Positions 8,664 to 18,242 of a DNA stretch of 64,000 nt are shown here, piece by piece. This DNA is from Streptomyces spongiae. GTDB taxonomy: Bacteria > Actinomycetota > Actinomycetes > Streptomycetales > Streptomycetaceae. The stretch spans positions 1-64,000 of the forward strand of contig NZ_VJZC01000006.1 of the NCBI RefSeq assembly GCF_009377185.1, in the 5' to 3' direction. Positions within the stretch are counted from its first letter, which is position 1. Each line of letters opens with the position of its first letter. Position numbers and translations under genes: made by a program. The notes below the pieces were generated by a model. The model ran no database searches, was not told the DNA's origin, and saw nothing but the letters and a program-made list of their open reading frames with translations.

Positions 8664-10240
8664 CGTGCGGCGCTCCTCAGCAGGCTCTGCTCGGCGGTCC
8701 GAGGGGAAGGGTTGGGGCTGCGCGTGGTGTGCAGAAGGGACGCCCAGGCCGCGGTGGCTGTGAAGTCACGGCCACCGGTCGGGACGACGTCCAGGACGAC
8801 ACGGTCGGGGCGCAGCAGGACCGCGTCCGCGCGTCCGCCGCGCAGCCAGGCGGCCAGGGTGCCGTCGTCGCCGAGGTCGGCCACGGAGACCGTCCTGATG
8901 CCGAGGCCTTGGGCGAGCGCGGTCAGGGACGGCGAGGGAACGGCCGTGGTCAGGATGGTGAAGGAGTCGCCGAGCAGCTCGTCGAGACGGGTGCGCCGTC
9001 CGTCGCCGCTAACCCAGGGTTGTGGGCAGTGCGTGCCCGCCAGGCGTCGGCGGATACCGCGCCGCACGAGCGGTCCGGCGGTGAGGGGCGGGCTGAGGTC
9101 GCGGCCGGCCCGTTCGGTCAGGCCGGGTATGCGGCAGGCGGCGGCCAGCGCCCGGCGGCGAATCGCGGCGGCGCCGTCCTGGCCGCCGGTCATGGCCCAG
9201 CCCATGATGACCGCGAGCCGTATGACATGGCGTGCGTGCGGCCTGCGTTCGCTCTCGTAGGTGCCCAACAGCCGTTCGTCGGCGCCCTGTCGGAGGACGC
9301 GGGCGAGTTTCCAGGTGAGGTTGTAGGCGTCCCGCAGGCCCGAGCACAGTCCCTGTCCGATGAACGGCGGGGTGAGGTGGGCGGCGTCGCCGAGGAGGAA
9401 GACCCGTCCCCTGCTCCAGCGGTCGGCGAGGCGTGCCCGGAAGGTGTACTGCGTCTCGCGGACGACCTCGAAGTCACCGTCGTACGAGGGCGGCACCCAT
9501 GGGGCGATCAGCTCGCGGACCGTCTCCTGCCCGTCCCGGAGCCGGAACTCCCAGCGGTAGCGTGTCTCGTTCACCCGCATGAAGGTCCCCGGCCGCTCCG
9601 GGTCGCAGACCTGGTCGACGCCCTCCCAGCAACGAACGGGGCCCGTCGTCTCGGCGTCGATGACGGTCCAGCGTTCCTCGAAGTGAAGGTCCTCCCAGAC
9701 AGCGCCGATCGCCTCGCGGGAGAGGCTGTTGGCGCCGTCGCAGCCGAGGACAGCGTCGGCCCACAGATGGTGCTCGCCGTCGTCGTCCCGGTAGGTGACC
9801 CGGACCGGGCCCGCGGTCTCCGGGCCGACGCCGGTGACCTCGACGCCGCCCCGCAGTTCGCACTCCGGGCGCTTCGCCAGGGCGTCGCGCAGCACGCGTT
9901 CCAGCTCGGGCTGGTCGAACATGCTGGACTGCGCATAGCCATGGTGCCCTTGCTGGGAGCGCCGGAACTCGGCCATCACCCGGTGCCGGGCATCCAGCAG
10001 CCGCAGCCCACCCGCCGGACGGGAGATCGCGGTGAACTCCTCGCCGACGCCCGCGGCCTGAAGGATCCGGTGGATCTCGTCGTCGCCTGCGACGGCGCGC
10101 GGGAGCGGATAGATGTCCCGGTGGCGTTCCAGGACGACACTGGGGATCCCATGCCGGGCCAGGAGAAGGGCGGCGGTTACACCCACCGGCCCGGCCCCGA
10201 CGATCACGACGGGCACACGTGCGGCTTCATCGACGGTCAT
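8660..10240 (-). CDS. FAD-dependent aromatic hydroxylase (MhpA-like)
   Basis: A 526-residue class A flavoprotein monooxygenase. The dinucleotide fold is VVIVGAGPVGVTAALLLARHG, the DG motif lies in VLGCDGANS, and the GD motif lies in FLLGDAAHLTPPFIGQGL. The length and the thioredoxin-like tail region fit the 3-(3-hydroxyphenyl)propionate hydroxylase group. It would add a hydroxyl group to a phenolic ring using NAD(P)H and oxygen, giving a catechol for the dioxygenase upstream in the operon. The start lies 20 bases after the FAH gene stop. An N-terminal relic of a sister gene is at 1710-1910. The exact phenol is not known. Confidence 0.9.
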   Translation of the reverse strand: MTVDEAARVPVVIVGAGPVGVTAALLLARHGIPSVVLERHRDIYPLPRAVAGDDEIHRILQAAGVGEEFTAISRPAGGLRLLDARHRVMAEFRRSQQGHHGYAQSSMFDQPELERVLRDALAKRPECELRGGVEVTGVGPETAGPVRVTYRDDDGEHHLWADAVLGCDGANSLSREAIGAVWEDLHFEERWTVIDAETTGPVRCWEGVDQVCDPERPGTFMRVNETRYRWEFRLRDGQETVRELIAPWVPPSYDGDFEVVRETQYTFRARLADRWSRGRVFLLGDAAHLTPPFIGQGLCSGLRDAYNLTWKLARVLRQGADERLLGTYESERRPHARHVIRLAVIMGWAMTGGQDGAAAIRRRALAAACRIPGLTERAGRDLSPPLTAGPLVRRGIRRRLAGTHCPQPWVSGDGRRTRLDELLGDSFTILTTAVPSPSLTALAQGLGIRTVSVADLGDDGTLAAWLRGGRADAVLLRPDRVVLDVVPTGGRDFTATAAWASLLHTTRSPNPSPRTAEQSLLRSAAR

Positions 10241-10259
10241 GTGCGGCTCACCTCGGGTA

Positions 10260-11198
10260 TTAGTTCGCGCCCGCGACGGGCGTGCGCTGCTCGCCGAGGT
10301 CGATACGGCCGTCAGGGGTCGCGATCGTCGCCGTGATCACGTCACCCGGGCTCAGGTAGTGCGGGTTCTTCGCCTGGCTCTTGAAGAACGCCTTCCACTT
10401 CACCGCGGGAGGCAGCAGCGCACCGATCTTCTCGACGGCCTTCGGCGGGGCCTTCAGAGCGGTGCCGCCGGGCGTGCCGGTCAGCAGCACGTCGCCCGGA
10501 TCCAGGGTCTGGAAGCGGGCCAGCAGGGTGAGCGCCTGCGCCGGGCGGACGATCATGTCGGCCAGGGTCCGGTCCTGCCGCAGGTCGCCATTGACACTCA
10601 GCTTCAGCCGCAGGTCCAGCAGACGGGCGAAGTCCTCCTCCTCCAACAGGGCCAGGTACGGGCCGGTGGGAGTGAAGGTCGGATACGACTTGCTCTCGTA
10701 GAACTGCGTCTTGGTCAGCTGCACGTCACGGGCGCTGACGTCGTTGGTGACGACCAGCCCGGCGACGTACGACGACAGGTCTCGTTCCTCAACCACCGTG
10801 CCTACCGGGAGCGGTGCGCCCATGACCAGGCCGAGTTCGATCTCGTAGTCGAGGAACTTGACGTGGGAGGGCCGGACGACGGTGTCCTGCGGACCGCTGA
10901 TGGACCCGGAGGCCTTGCGGAAGAAGGTGGGCGGGATGTCGCCGGTGAAACCAGAATCCCGAGCATGGCTGCGGTAGTTGACCATCTGTGCGACAACCCG
11001 GCACGGAGCGGTGACCGGAGACAGCGGTGCCAGGTCGGTCACCGCCGTGCCGACCTCGCCGGAGGCGGCCGCCTCCCGGATCGCGGCGCGGTCGGCCAGC
11101 AACTCGGCTGTGGTGACGGCCTTGCTGTCGACGCGGACAGCGCGCTGGCCGCGCACCACCCACCAGCCGTCGGCAGTACGCAGGACGTTGGTGCTCAT
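10260..11198 (-). CDS. Fumarylacetoacetate hydrolase-family enzyme
   Basis: A 312-residue member of the FAH superfamily, whose members cleave carbon-carbon bonds of, decarboxylate or hydrate ring-fission products, using a divalent metal. The acidic metal site is visible as FLDYEIELGLVMG and, further on, TNDVSARD. The C-terminal core carries GDVLLTGTPGG, typical of the family. It overlaps the dioxygenase stop (ATGA) and so follows ring cleavage directly. In pathways of this kind it acts on the semialdehyde or triketide-like product of the extradiol enzyme. Which of the family reactions it performs cannot be told. Confidence 0.9.
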   Translation of the reverse strand: MSTNVLRTADGWWVVRGQRAVRVDSKAVTTAELLADRAAIREAAASGEVGTAVTDLAPLSPVTAPCRVVAQMVNYRSHARDSGFTGDIPPTFFRKASGSISGPQDTVVRPSHVKFLDYEIELGLVMGAPLPVGTVVEERDLSSYVAGLVVTNDVSARDVQLTKTQFYESKSYPTFTPTGPYLALLEEEDFARLLDLRLKLSVNGDLRQDRTLADMIVRPAQALTLLARFQTLDPGDVLLTGTPGGTALKAPPKAVEKIGALLPPAVKWKAFFKSQAKNPHYLSPGDVITATIATPDGRIDLGEQRTPVAGAN

Positions 11199-12349
11199 GA
11201 GTTCATCGCTTTCATCAGGCCCAGCAGCCGCGCCGGGTCGAGTTCGTTGTCACCGCGCAGCGCGCGCAGCACCTCGCGGACCTTGGCCGGGGACGGATTC
11301 ACCCCGAGGAAGTCACGGGTGGCCGGCGGCCCCCACTGCGCCAGACCGCTCGCGGACATGGGTGCCCAGCCGGGCTCGACGTCGCAGGAGAACAGGTCGC
11401 CGTCGGCGAAGTGCTCCAGCATGAAGTGGTCGGGATCGCGCCAGTAGTCGAAGAGCTGACTGCCCTGGATGTGCCGACCGATGCCCCAGCTGCGCTGGTA
11501 GCCGCGCTCCTTGAGGTACTCACCGCCGGCTGCGATCGAGTCCAGGTCGGTGACCTGGTAGGCGGAGTGCACGTAGCCGGTGCCGGGACCGAGATGCATC
11601 GCCAGCGTGTGGTGGTCCACCGCGAGGCTGCCCTGGTCGCAGCGCAGGAACGCCATGGTCGGACCCCGTTCGCGCTGCCCGTCCAGGAACAGGAAGTCGG
11701 ACACGATCATGCCGAGGGTGTCCAGGTACCAGTCCAGGGCGCGTGCGAACACCCTCGTCTCCAGGACCAGATGTCCCAGCCGCTGGATACGGGAGGGCTC
11801 GCGCGGCGGGCGCTGCGTGGCGTTCCTGCGGCCGTGCTCGGTGCCGAAGTTCAAAAGCAGCGGCTTCTGTTCGGGCAGGGCGGGCAGCGTCTCGCCGCCG
11901 TGCACCACCCGCACCGGCAGGCCGGAGGGGTCGAGCAGGCCGACCGCCGCACCTCCTCCGGGTACGTCCGACTCCCGCACTGAGGTGCCGGTCGCGCCGG
12001 CCAGCCGGTCCAGGTCGGTCCGCTCGGCCGCGCGGAAGGCGGGGCCGATGAAGCGGGAGGCGCGCCCCTTGCGGATGACCATGCAGGGCGGGCCGGAGAA
12101 GGTCCCGCGCAGCCACAGCTCCCGCTCCGTGCGGGCGGCGATCTGGAAGCCGAAGTCACGGGCGAAGGTCTCGGCCCGACTCAGGTCCGGCTTCTCGAAC
12201 TCCAGCCAGGCCAGGTCCACCACCTTGATCACAGGATTCCGGGACCGCCCCGGATGCTCGCCGCGCACGGCGCCCTGCTCACTGTGGAGGTCCTGGTGAG
12301 CCGTCTTGAGATCCCTGCCGCCGATCTCGTCGGCACGGGTTTGGGACAT
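11195..12349 (-). CDS. VOC-family extradiol ring-cleavage dioxygenase
   Basis: A 384-residue two-module vicinal oxygen chelate enzyme resembling 2,3-dihydroxybiphenyl 1,2-dioxygenase. The C-terminal module keeps the likely iron ligands: H in LGHLVLETR (about residue 210), H in GTGYVHSAYQV (about 280), and E in HFMLEHFADGD (about 330). It would open a catechol ring at the meta position. It is the first gene of the eight-gene operon, with GGAGG before the ATG, and is transcribed from the operator-covered promoter at 12377-12446. N-terminal relics of two sister genes lie at 2459 and 26553. The natural catechol is unidentified. Confidence 0.9.
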   Translation of the reverse strand: MSQTRADEIGGRDLKTAHQDLHSEQGAVRGEHPGRSRNPVIKVVDLAWLEFEKPDLSRAETFARDFGFQIAARTERELWLRGTFSGPPCMVIRKGRASRFIGPAFRAAERTDLDRLAGATGTSVRESDVPGGGAAVGLLDPSGLPVRVVHGGETLPALPEQKPLLLNFGTEHGRRNATQRPPREPSRIQRLGHLVLETRVFARALDWYLDTLGMIVSDFLFLDGQRERGPTMAFLRCDQGSLAVDHHTLAMHLGPGTGYVHSAYQVTDLDSIAAGGEYLKERGYQRSWGIGRHIQGSQLFDYWRDPDHFMLEHFADGDLFSCDVEPGWAPMSASGLAQWGPPATRDFLGVNPSPAKVREVLRALRGDNELDPARLLGLMKAMNS

Positions 12350-12376
12350 GGCGTCCTCCTAGCAACGCTGCCTTAA

Positions 12377-12446
12377 TGAAGAAATCATCAACATTGCTGA
12401 ACTCGTCGTCAATAGTTCAGAGGCGTTAATTCTGATGCGATCATCA
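12377..12446. promoter_or_regulatory. Paired TetR-type operators and promoter, locus B
   Basis: Two 6-2-6 inverted repeats lie in the gap between the dioxygenase and the divergent TetR gene: TGAAGAAATCATCA (12377-12390) and TGATGCGATCATCA (12433-12446), each one mismatch from perfect. On the minus strand, TTGACG (12412-12407) is 17 bases from GATGAT (12389-12384), so the proximal operator covers the -10 box. The starts of the two operators are 56 bases apart. This is the expected control point of the intact operon. Confidence 0.8.
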
Positions 12447-12486
12447 AGAACGTGGAAGTCATCGTTCCTGTTGCTAGACTCGCTGC

Positions 12487-13122
12487 ATGTCCTCGGTACG
12501 CCCCAGTAATCGTTTCGAGCGGCGCCGTGCCGAGACGCGCAGGGCGCTCATCTGTGCCGCCCGGGAGCTCCTGGCCGAAGCCGGTGACGCCAGCGCCAGC
12601 ATCCAGGCCATCGCCGATCGGGCAGATGTCGGCTTGGGCTCCTTCTACAACCACTTCGAGTCGAAGGCGGAGCTGTTCGACGCTGCGGTGGCGGACGCAC
12701 TGAAGGAGTTCGGCCAGGTCATTGACGAGCAGCTCGCAGGGACGGAGGACCCGGCCGAGCTGATGGCAGGGGGGTTTCGCCTCGTGGCTCGTATGGCCGA
12801 CTCGCACCCCGAGCTCATGTGTATCCTGCGACACCGCGGACTGTCCCAGATCCATTCCGATCGCGGCCTCGCCCCGAGCGTCCGCCGCGACGTGCAACGT
12901 GGGATCGAGGCAGGCCGGTTTGCCCCCATCGACCCGATCTACGCTCTGTCTGGAACAGGCGGAGCCCTACTGTCCCTGGTGGAGCTGCGGTTTTCCCGGC
13001 CCGACCTCGACGGCGAGGAAGCGGCCTCGAACCTGGCCGAGATAACCCTGCGCATGCTCGGCGTTCCCCTTGAGGAGGCGCACGAGGTTGCCTGGCGTCC
13101 CCTGCCCGCCCCCAGGAACTGA
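12487..13122 (+). CDS. TetR-family regulator of the catabolic operon (copy B)
   Basis: A 211-residue repressor. The helix-turn-helix covers about residues 10-57, ending GLGSFYNHFESKAELFDAA. The ligand domain contains RMADSHPELM and PLEEAHEVAWRPLP. It is very similar to copy C at 25738-26418 over its whole length and more distantly to copy A. It is divergent from the operon and separated by the paired operators, so autoregulation and repression of the operon, relieved by a pathway compound, is the simplest reading. The inducer is unknown. Confidence 0.93.
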   Translation: MSSVRPSNRFERRRAETRRALICAARELLAEAGDASASIQAIADRADVGLGSFYNHFESKAELFDAAVADALKEFGQVIDEQLAGTEDPAELMAGGFRLVARMADSHPELMCILRHRGLSQIHSDRGLAPSVRRDVQRGIEAGRFAPIDPIYALSGTGGALLSLVELRFSRPDLDGEEAASNLAEITLRMLGVPLEEAHEVAWRPLPAPRN

Positions 13123-13638
13123 CTTCCCTCTGGCCGCCCCTCGGCAGCGTCCCCGGGCGAAGTGATGACGTCGAACAGCGCACACGCAGCAGCGCTACCG
13201 GCCCTCCGTACGGCTCGTTTCTGCGCTGCGCGAGCGCGGCCCGTAGGCAGTCGGAGCCCAGTACGCGGCGGGCATCCCTCGGGGCGGCGCGCTGCAGGGC
13301 CCCGCCCCCGGCGGTCTCCGGGCAACCCAGGGCGCCGGTGCCGAGATCATCGTCGCCGTGCCGAGCGCCCAGATCGGCTTCGCGGGTTCCCTGTCGCCGG
13401 TCGGCGAACGCCGACCCGGCCGCACATACGGCGGAAGGCTTCGGCTCACGTCGATGCGGTGTGGTTCCGGGAGTGCTTTCCCAGGCGCTGGCTCGCTGTG
13501 CCGGCCTCCTCGGTTTGCACATGTCCCGGCATGCGCTGTGGACCGCCGAGCCGCCAGCCGTTCTCACCCGCTCCCGGCCACCGGCTGGGACGCTGCACGA
13601 TTGCCCGCTGCTCCGCCGGCCCTCGCGCACGGCTTCAC
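13123..13638. other. Gene-free stretch with a possible carboxyltransferase scrap
   Basis: No convincing gene is seen. A short plus-strand segment beginning near 13331 reads GAGAEIIVAVPSAQIGFAG, which recalls the oxyanion-hole region of biotin-type or malonate-decarboxylase carboxyltransferases. It cannot be extended in any frame. It may be a relic deposited during the rearrangements that brought in the transposase fragment. Confidence 0.3.
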
Positions 13639-14165
13639 GTGTGGACGAGTATCACCTACACCGCCGTGCTCGATGTCAGCAGGGCCACCGCCCAGCACCT
13701 CGCGAAGCCGCTCGGCGAACACCGCGAGCGACTCGGCACCCGCAAGGGCACCCGGCCATTGGGCCCGTTCAAGCAGGCGGTGCTGGTGCTGTCCTGGTTC
13801 ATCGACGGCACGCGCCTGGTCCAACTCGCCGGGGACAAAGGCATATCGGCCCCGACCGCGTACCGCTACCCGCACGAGGGGCTGACCGTGCTCGCCGACC
13901 ACGCACCCGACCTGTCCACCGCGCTGGAGCGCGCGGCGGCGGCCGGGTACACCACACCTCAACCTGGACGGCACGGCCATCCGCACCGACCGCGTGGCCG
14001 CCGCCGGCCCCGACGGCGCGGACCTGTGGTGGTCCGGGAAACACAGCAACCCGGCGGGAACGTGCAGGTCATCGCCGCTCCGGACGGCTGGCGAATCTGG
14101 GTCTCCCCGGTCCGTTCCGGGCGCGAGCACGACACCACCTGCGCCCGCACGCACACGAACCGGCG
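13639..14165 (+). mobile_element. IS5-type transposase fragment, frameshifted
   Basis: From the GTG at 13639 the protein resembles the N-terminal helical part and the first two DDE blocks of IS5-family (DDE_Tnp_4) transposases: KQAVLVLSWFIDGTRLVQLA, then the aspartate in LNLDGTAIRTDR, then SGREHDTTCARTH. At least two frameshifts are needed, near 13955 and 14055. The third catalytic block is absent because the sequence runs straight into the 3' part of a PucR-type gene on the other strand. No terminal inverted repeats were identified. It is inactive, but records an insertion event. Confidence 0.75.
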
Positions 14166-15179
14166 CGCCTCATCGAGATGCGTGCTGAGCATGGCGATCA
14201 GGTCGAGCTCGGCGTAGTCGAACAGCCACCGGTCGGTGCGGGACAGCATCCCGACCCGGACGGCATCGAGGGCCTGACCGTGACTGGACGCGAACCCCTC
14301 GACGCCGGACTCGGGCAGCCCGACCGCTACCCGGATCCCGGACAGGGGCGTGCCCGTCGATGTCGGCGGTCCCGCCGAGGCACCGTGGACGCTGGACCCC
14401 CACGCCCACACCCGTTGCCGGCCGACAGGCAGGATCAAGGTGCCTGTCGCTCCGCCCGCCCGCAGCAGCTGCTCGGCGCACCCTGCCAACCGGCCGGGAT
14501 CGGCCTGTTCGAGGTCGTCAGCCCACACCACCAATGCGGTGTGCCGGCGGGTGAGGTCGTAGCCCAGGACGCGGTGCGCATGATCGGCAGCGACCGGCTT
14601 TCCGTCGAGGACATCCTGCACCAGCTCCATGCGCACGGCGGCCGAACTGGTCACCCAGGCGGCGTGCGCCTGGGAGAACTCGCGAGTCATCTCGGCGGAC
14701 AGCTGGTTGACGATCGCGAACAGCACCTCTGAGACATGCCCCGCCGCCGCGAACCGGTCGGAGGCAGGCAGGTGTCGTTCGGCCTCGGCAAGGAGCTCCC
14801 TGACGGCGTAGGCATGAGCGAGCTGGATGCTTTGCAGCAGGTGTTCGATACCGGCTCCCCGTCCCACAGCCTCCACAGCGCCCGTGAGCGCTTCCGCCGG
14901 AGGCTCCGGCGTGACCTCGGTATTCTCGGCCAGCGCAGCCACGATGCTCAACGCGACGGCCTCGCATCCCTTCCGCAGTTCCTGCACGAGGCCGTCCACG
15001 CCGAGCTGCGGGATCTGTGTGGTCACGTGATCAGTCATGCCCTGGGCAAGTTCGATGGCCCAGGCCACCGGACCCGCGCCGACCCGGTCGACTAGCCGGT
15101 TGACCTGGGCCGAGGGCAGCACCGACCGGGACAACACATTCTGGCCGCGCGGCGCGAGCTCACGAATCCATCCGCCCAC
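14160..15179 (-). pseudogene. PucR/CdaR-type transcriptional regulator, truncated
   Basis: The protein has an N-terminal helical sensory domain (GPVAWAIELAQGMTDHVT, IQLAHAYAVRELLAEAER) and a GGDEF-like middle domain. It stops after FDYAELDLIAMLSTHLDEARR, exactly where family members continue into a C-terminal helix-turn-helix of the PucR type. The DNA-binding end was lost where the transposase fragment abuts. The GTG at 15179 is my best start; earlier in-frame starts exist. Without its DNA-binding domain it should not regulate. Confidence 0.75.
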
Positions 15180-15269
15180 GTTGCCCACTGGCCCTCGCCA
15201 CCTCCGTCCGGGACCGAAGCACAGCGACCAGTCCGTGCCGCCGAGCGCACCCTCGGTCAACAAGTACAA

Positions 15270-15686
15270 CAGACGCCAAAGATGAAGCGCTCCGGGTCAG
15301 ATGGAGGCTTGATTCCCTGAGATGGATCGGGGTCGCGTGCACGACGGTGTCGCAAACGGCGTCGGTCAGGGTCGCGTTGGTGATCTGGCCGTTGTAGGGG
15401 TTGGCGGTTCGGGTGACTAGCCAGCACGTTCGAGCCTGCTGATCACGTGTGACAGGCGTGAGAGCGAGGCGTTCGAAGTGGGCAAAGCCCAGCCGGTTGC
15501 GCATCTCGGTGTCGAACACGGCCGGGACCTTGAACAGGACGCCGATCAGCTCGCGTGCTTCTCTGTCGGCTGACGGAGCATTCCGTCAAAGATGATGATT
15601 TCCTCAGTGCGACAGTCGTCGCTCTGAGACTCCTAAGTCAAGGCGACATGCTCTGCTTGCTTGAAGCTTCAACTATGGAGGTTTTC
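15270..15686. other. Unrecognised minus-strand relic and upstream region
   Basis: On the minus strand, roughly 15555 to 15300, a protein-like stretch reads ELIGVLFKVPAVFDTEMRNR and continues to NPYNGQITNATLTDAVCDT. Its composition looks coding, but it has no start and no recognisable domain. The rest, up to 15686, is the leader of the next gene and ends in the ribosome site GGAGG just before a GTG. Confidence 0.3.
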
Positions 15687-16609
15687 GTGAGTGCTGTGAC
15701 ACGGCGGGTTGTGCTGGGTGGGTTGGCGGCGACCGCGACACTGAGTGCGGTGCCAGCCGCGGCGAGTGCGAGCACGCGTCCGGACCCGGTCCTGGACGCG
15801 AGTCATGCCACGCAGCGTCTGGTCAACCAAGTGACAAGCCTGTTCCGGGACAAGTCAGCGCACTCCGTGGACCGGACGATGGCGCATTTCGCTCGCCGGC
15901 CGATGTACTACACCGACGCCACCCTGGGCTGGTACAGCCCGTCCTGGGAGAGTCTGCGCACGGCGTTCGAGCAGTTCATGTCGGCCTGGCCCGCGTCGGC
16001 GCGCTCTTACCCGACCCGGCTGATCGGAGACAAGCACAGTGCGATCGTGCTGTTCACCGACACGCCAGCGGTCACGAGTTGCGGATCATGGCCGCTGTGG
16101 ACTTCTACGACGGAAAGGTGGTTCGGCAGGTCGACTACTGGGACGGCAGGCATGCCACCGTGGAGGGAACCAACCAGCTGCGGGTGCCCGATGACCAGTT
16201 CCCGCACACTTTCGGCGAGGATGTCGTTCCGAGCCAGTCCGCGCCGATCATCGGGGAGGTGGCGGCGAAGCTGATCGCAGGCGAAGTCGCCGGCCTGTTC
16301 GCCGAGGATGCGGTGTTCGAGGATCTGACGCTGCGGATCGAGCTCGTGGGTCGGCAGTCGATCACCGGGTACCTCGACCGGGCGTCGACATCGGTGCCGT
16401 ACCGATCAGGCGCGATCCGGCATACGGTCGGCAGTGATCAGGGCGGCGGCTTCGAGTGGATGCGTCCCAACGGGACACCCACGCACGGGATCGTGTCATT
16501 CGAGCTGGATTCCCAGCAGAAGATCACCCGTCTCACGTCGATGTGGGACGGTTCACGCCTTACTGATGCTCAGATCCTCACCTTGCTGGGACAAACATTG
16601 GAGCGATGA
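15687..16609 (+). pseudogene. Tat-exported NTF2/SnoaL-like protein, frameshifted
   Basis: The GTG at 15687 follows GGAGG and begins a twin-arginine signal peptide (VTRRVVLGGLAATATLSAV, then an AxA-like site). Two NTF2-like halves follow, the second containing AAVDFYDGKVVRQVDYWDG. A one-base shift near 16065-16085 divides them: the first frame ends in TDTPAVT and the second picks up at GHELRIM. Apart from that shift the protein looks whole, so this may be a sequencing error or a recent mutation. Members of this fold bind or cyclise small hydrophobic molecules; nothing more precise can be said. Confidence 0.65.
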
Positions 16610-16926
16610 AACCATCCGGCCCCGACACGCCAAAATGGACTCCGGCGAAAGGAGTGCCGAGTGAGGGGACTGGCGGACAGGCTGGCGGCGGAACGTGCCG
16701 GTGCTCTAGTAGTCGGTCACGCGTCCGCTGCTCTGTCGCGGACTGGGGGTCGTCGGCGCGCTCGGTGAGCCCGAGTGCGCGCCGAACGCCCGGGCCACCG
16801 ACGCCTGCGGGCATGACGTCGGGTCCGTGTCGAGGGGCGGTTCGACCGTCGGTACGGCGTCCGTCCGCCGCTCGTGCCGGGCCCGCTGTCACCTTGCGCA
16901 GTAGGGGCCTGCTGCCGGCGAGGGCG

Positions 16927-17172
16927 GTGAGCATGGCCAGTGCGCCGACGATCACCCGCCGGGGCCCGAAGCCGGGACGCAGCTACGCCGAACTGGTGGG
17001 CGGGCCGCTGGACGGACTGCTGCTCGACATCACCGGCTGGAGGCCGGAGGAGATCGACGACGGTGTCTCCCTCCTCACGGAGCTCGGGCGGTTCGGTTCC
17101 GGCGGCCGGGCGCTCTACGACCCGCGCCCCGGCGGCCCAGCCTGCTGGGACCGGGGCGGCGACAGCCCCTGA
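16927..17172 (+). CDS. Small conserved hypothetical protein
   Basis: About 80 residues, starting at the GTG at 16927 or the ATG at 16933. The core is SYAELVGGPLDGLLLDITGW, then a short acidic segment and an RALYDPR end, which looks like a compact conserved domain rather than random frame. The larger upstream open frame is arginine-rich and unlikely to be translated. No function is known to me. Confidence 0.5.
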   Translation: MSMASAPTITRRGPKPGRSYAELVGGPLDGLLLDITGWRPEEIDDGVSLLTELGRFGSGGRALYDPRPGGPACWDRGGDSP

Positions 17173-17246
17173 CAGCCTGCCGCTCGGTCGGGTGAAGACG
17201 CCGCAGCGGCGGAACTCTCCCCGGGCGCCCGGGCGTAGTGCCATAC

Positions 17247-17504
17247 ATGAACCCGATCAACGAGGTGCACGTGAGTGAGCCGAGCCTGGTCGTCGTCGAC
17301 GTTGCGGGCGCCGACGACGCCACCGCCCTGCCCTTCCAGCAGCTGCTCGCCGACCGGTGGGCGACGGCGAAAGCGGAGCACACGACCCGGGACGCGGGCA
17401 AGCCCGGTGTACGGCTGAGCTGCTACCTAGACCTGCGTCAGCCCACCGACCTGACCGCTGCGTCGGCCGACGCCGCGCCGGTCAGCGCAGCCGCATCACA
17501 GTGA
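17247..17504 (+). CDS. DUF6207-family protein
   Basis: An 85-residue protein with the family-typical opening MNPINEVHVSEPSLVVVDVA, the middle FQQLLADRWATA, and RLSCYLDLRQP. Such proteins are common and unstudied in Streptomyces. The ATG at 17247 is preferred; a GTG at the VSEP position is possible. Its 3' end overlaps the decayed ligase gene on the other strand. Confidence 0.75.
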   Translation: MNPINEVHVSEPSLVVVDVAGADDATALPFQQLLADRWATAKAEHTTRDAGKPGVRLSCYLDLRQPTDLTAASADAAPVSAAASQ

Positions 17505-18075
17505 CGACCGCGTGCCGGGTCGTGCCCGCCACGACCTCCACCCCGGCACCGCCCCCCCGGCGGGCGTGTAGGAGTCGCCGGCCTTCGTGAACGCCCGCCG
17601 GGCCTGGGGGACCAAGCGCGGGGCCACGACCGAGGACAGGGCCGTGGTCAGCCGTTGGGACAGCGCCACCCGTCCGTCGGGCAGGCGCACAGCGAGCGCC
17701 TTCGGGTGCAGGGCGGTGCCGGTGAACGCGACCACGGCCGCGTCGACTGTGTCCGCGTGCCTGATCTTCGCCCAGACCCGGCCCGCCTTATAGGCCCCTC
17801 GCAGCGGCTTCGCCACGATCCCTTCACGCCTGTTCCTTCGAGCGCCGCGTACCAGAGCAGGGCCTCGTCCAGGTCGGTGGTCGACCACACCGCCGCGATC
17901 GACGGACCGGCGTCGGCGAGCACGTCCAGGAGGACCTGGCGGCGCTCCAGGTACGGACGCGGGCGCAGGTCAGGAAAGCCCGCCGCAGGATGGGCCAGGA
18001 CGTCGAACGCCGAAGCGCGCGGGTTCGCGGAATCCTGGAGCAGTTCGAGTGCGAACCCGTACGCCGGTGAGGGAC
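17482..18075 (-). pseudogene. ATP-dependent DNA ligase, C-terminal half
   Basis: The frame from about 18075 reads LRPRPYLERRQVLLDVLADA and DEALLWYAALEGTGV. After a shift near 17828 it continues EGIVAKPLRGAYKAGRVWAK, which is the ligase motif IV-V region, and then the OB-fold end VVTVMRLR before a stop at 17482. A second shift lies at a run of seven cytosines near 17550. The N-terminal half with motif I is found separately at 20812-21021 on the same strand, so this is the back half of a split, dead gene. Confidence 0.7.
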
Positions 18076-18143
18076 TGGTGGCTGTCCCGATGCGGGTTGA
18101 CCTTCGAGTCGGGTTGAAGGTGTGGCGTCGATGGTGTGACGAC

Positions 18144-18242
18144 ATGCCGCAGTTCGCCGAGAACTCCGGCGTTCCGGCCAGGATGCTGCGCTTCTACGAG
18201 GATGCCGGGCTGCTACCCGTCGAGCGCGCGCCGTCCGGCCGG
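18144..18242 (+). pseudogene. MerR-family regulator, N-terminal scrap
   Basis: The segment ENSGVPARMLRFYEDAGLLP is the recognition helix and wing of a MerR-type DNA-binding domain. It ends abruptly after APSGR. No effector domain follows. It lies at the left junction of the 2.7-kb segment that separates the ligase halves. Confidence 0.55.
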
